DNA of 64,000 nucleotides from CAZKGE01 sp964541695 (GTDB lineage: Bacteria > Bacillota > Clostridia > Christensenellales > CAG-138), in contig CAZIRB010000002.1 in NCBI GenBank assembly GCA_964541695.1, forward strand, positions 1-64,000. The letters run 5' to 3'. Of the stretch, positions 63,091-64,000 are shown piece by piece (position 1 is the stretch's first letter; the number at the start of each line of letters is the position of its first letter). The notes beneath the pieces are model-generated. The model was not told where the DNA came from. It was given only the letters and a program-made list of their open reading frames with translations, and did not search any database. The position numbers and the translations under genes are program-made.

Positions 63091-63954
63091 TCAGTACAGA
63101 TGGATTCTCAGCCGCACGCAGCCGTTTTTAACCTCGCCCACGCCCATAAACCCGCCGCAGTAGACGCGCGCGGGCCCGTCGGCCGCGTCGACGCCGGACG
63201 TTTCGAGCGCGTTCATCGTCGGCACGCGGCGGCGCTTTTGCAGCGTGACCGCGGGCAGGAACATAAGCGCGTCCTCGCACGAGATCACGGCCTCGGCGAG
63301 GGTTTCGTCAAGCTTCTTTTGCGCCAGCGCCGCGATGGAATGCGCGTTCTCGAGCGTAAACGGCCCGGCCGCCGTGCGCAAAAGAAACGACAGATGCGCG
63401 GGCACGCCGAGATAAAGGCCGATGTCGCGCGCGAGCGCGCGCACATAGGTGCCGCGCGAGCAGGAAACACGCAGAAGATAGCGGTTTTTGGCGAGCTGCT
63501 CGATCACGGTAAGCTCCGATATGGCGACGCTGCGCGTGCGCTCCGGCACCTCGCCGCCCTCGCGCGCAAGGTCGTACATCTTGCGGCCGTCCACCTTCAG
63601 CGCGGAATAGGCCGGTGCAAGCTGCTGCGTCTCGCCCGCAAAGCGCGGCAGAACCGCATGGAGCTCGTCCGGCGTAATGTCGCAGTCCGCCGTCCCGGTC
63701 ACGGTGCCGTACGCGTCGAACGTGTCGGTCGAAACGCCGAGTATGAGCTCGAACAGGTACGTTTTTTCTTTCTCAACGAGCAGGTCAAACAGCCGCGCCG
63801 CCCGGCCGAGCGCAATCGGCAGCACGCCGGCCGCGCCCGGATCCAATGTGCCCAGGTGCCCCGCGCGCTTCTGGCCGAATATGCCGCGCACGTCGTACAC
63901 GGCGTTGCTCGACGTCATGCCCGGCGCTTTGAGCACGTTGACGAAGCCGTCCAT
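63091..63954 (-). CDS. truB: tRNA pseudouridine-55 synthase TruB
   Basis: 287 residues. The catalytic Asp is in RAGHLGTLDPGAAGVLPIAL near 40; LQQLAPAYSALKVDGRKMY and VSCSRGTYVRALARDIG are further signatures. It modifies U55 of tRNAs. Its ATG overlaps the stop of the preceding gene (TGATG). Confidence 0.96.
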   Translation of the reverse strand: MDGFVNVLKAPGMTSSNAVYDVRGIFGQKRAGHLGTLDPGAAGVLPIALGRAARLFDLLVEKEKTYLFELILGVSTDTFDAYGTVTGTADCDITPDELHAVLPRFAGETQQLAPAYSALKVDGRKMYDLAREGGEVPERTRSVAISELTVIEQLAKNRYLLRVSCSRGTYVRALARDIGLYLGVPAHLSFLLRTAAGPFTLENAHSIAALAQKKLDETLAEAVISCEDALMFLPAVTLQKRRRVPTMNALETSGVDAADGPARVYCGGFMGVGEVKNGCVRLRIHLY

Positions 63955-64000
63955 CAGCCGTCCGCGCCCGTCAGCAGCGCCGTCGCCGCCGCGAGGATCG
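63954..64000 (-). CDS. C-terminal tail of an upstream gene, probably nrnA
   Basis: Only 15 codons are in the window, ending ILAAATALLTGADG and a TGA that overlaps the truB start. The place before truB-ribF-rpsO is usually taken by the DHH phosphoesterase NrnA in Clostridia, and the helical tail fits, but the call rests on context. Confidence 0.4.
   Translation of the reverse strand, partial: ILAAATALLTGADG

Overview
The window is 64 kb of a high-GC, low-GC-branch (Firmicutes) chromosome, most likely a spore-forming member of the Clostridia assembled from a metagenome. The gene order is the Bacillus/Clostridium core order (plsX-acpP-rnc-smc-ftsY-ylxM-ffh-rpsP-khpA-rimM-trmD-rplS-rbgA-rnhB; comM-dprA-topA-trmFO-hslV-hslU; rpsO-pnp-ylxY-M16 protease; dgt-dnaG-rpoD). 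Sporulation genes are present: an intact pro-sigma-K, a PdaB-like deacetylase, a YlxY homolog and a probable SleB-type hydrolase. Two runs of exactly 100 N mark scaffold joins of unknown size. The order-level assignment is inference; no rRNA, tRNA, CRISPR array, insertion sequence or prophage was seen.

Layout. 1-6.4 kb: sugar-phosphate genes (Gfo/Idh oxidoreductase, two HAD phosphatases, a YcxB-like membrane protein, a cupin, a SIS-domain isomerase, ManA). 6.4-12 kb: the UPF0237/UPF0210 pair, a DegV protein, and an alcohol-dehydrogenase-like gene followed by an MtnA/eIF2B-like isomerase. 12.2-25.3 kb: spore deacetylase, rpoD, dnaG (3' end lost in a gap), dgt, a CD1247-type protein, efp, pepP, a DUF1846 protein, sigK, mltG, ylbF, rnjA. 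25.3-34.1 kb: a gapped lipoprotein hydrolase, hslUV, trmFO, topA, dprA, comM. 34.2-38.4 kb: gtrA and a 1268-residue protein that joins two GT-C glycosyltransferases. 38.5-54.1 kb: the ribosome, SRP, SMC and lipid housekeeping run. 54.1-64 kb: divIVA, sepF, PLPBP, an HlyD-like protein, dUTPase, M16 peptidase, ylxY, pnp, rpsO, ribF, truB and the tail of what is probably nrnA.

All genes except the cupin (3603) and degV (8309) run on the minus strand, mostly as tight operons with 1-11 base overlaps. Transcription units can be read from near-consensus sigma-A promoters and intrinsic terminators. Start codons TTG and GTG are used with good Shine-Dalgarno sites in several genes (dnaG, rpoD, smc, rimM, the GT-C fusion, the MtnA-like gene).

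There is no obvious new defence or mobile system here; most of the window is housekeeping. The more unusual items are the double GT-C glycosyltransferase beside a GtrA flippase-like gene, two families of intergenic hairpin repeats, a consensus promoter that fires straight into a strong terminator ahead of ylxM-ffh, a likely leaderless mRNA for the DUF1846 gene, a duplicated gene tail behind the MtnA-like gene, and two long unexplained leader/intergenic regions.
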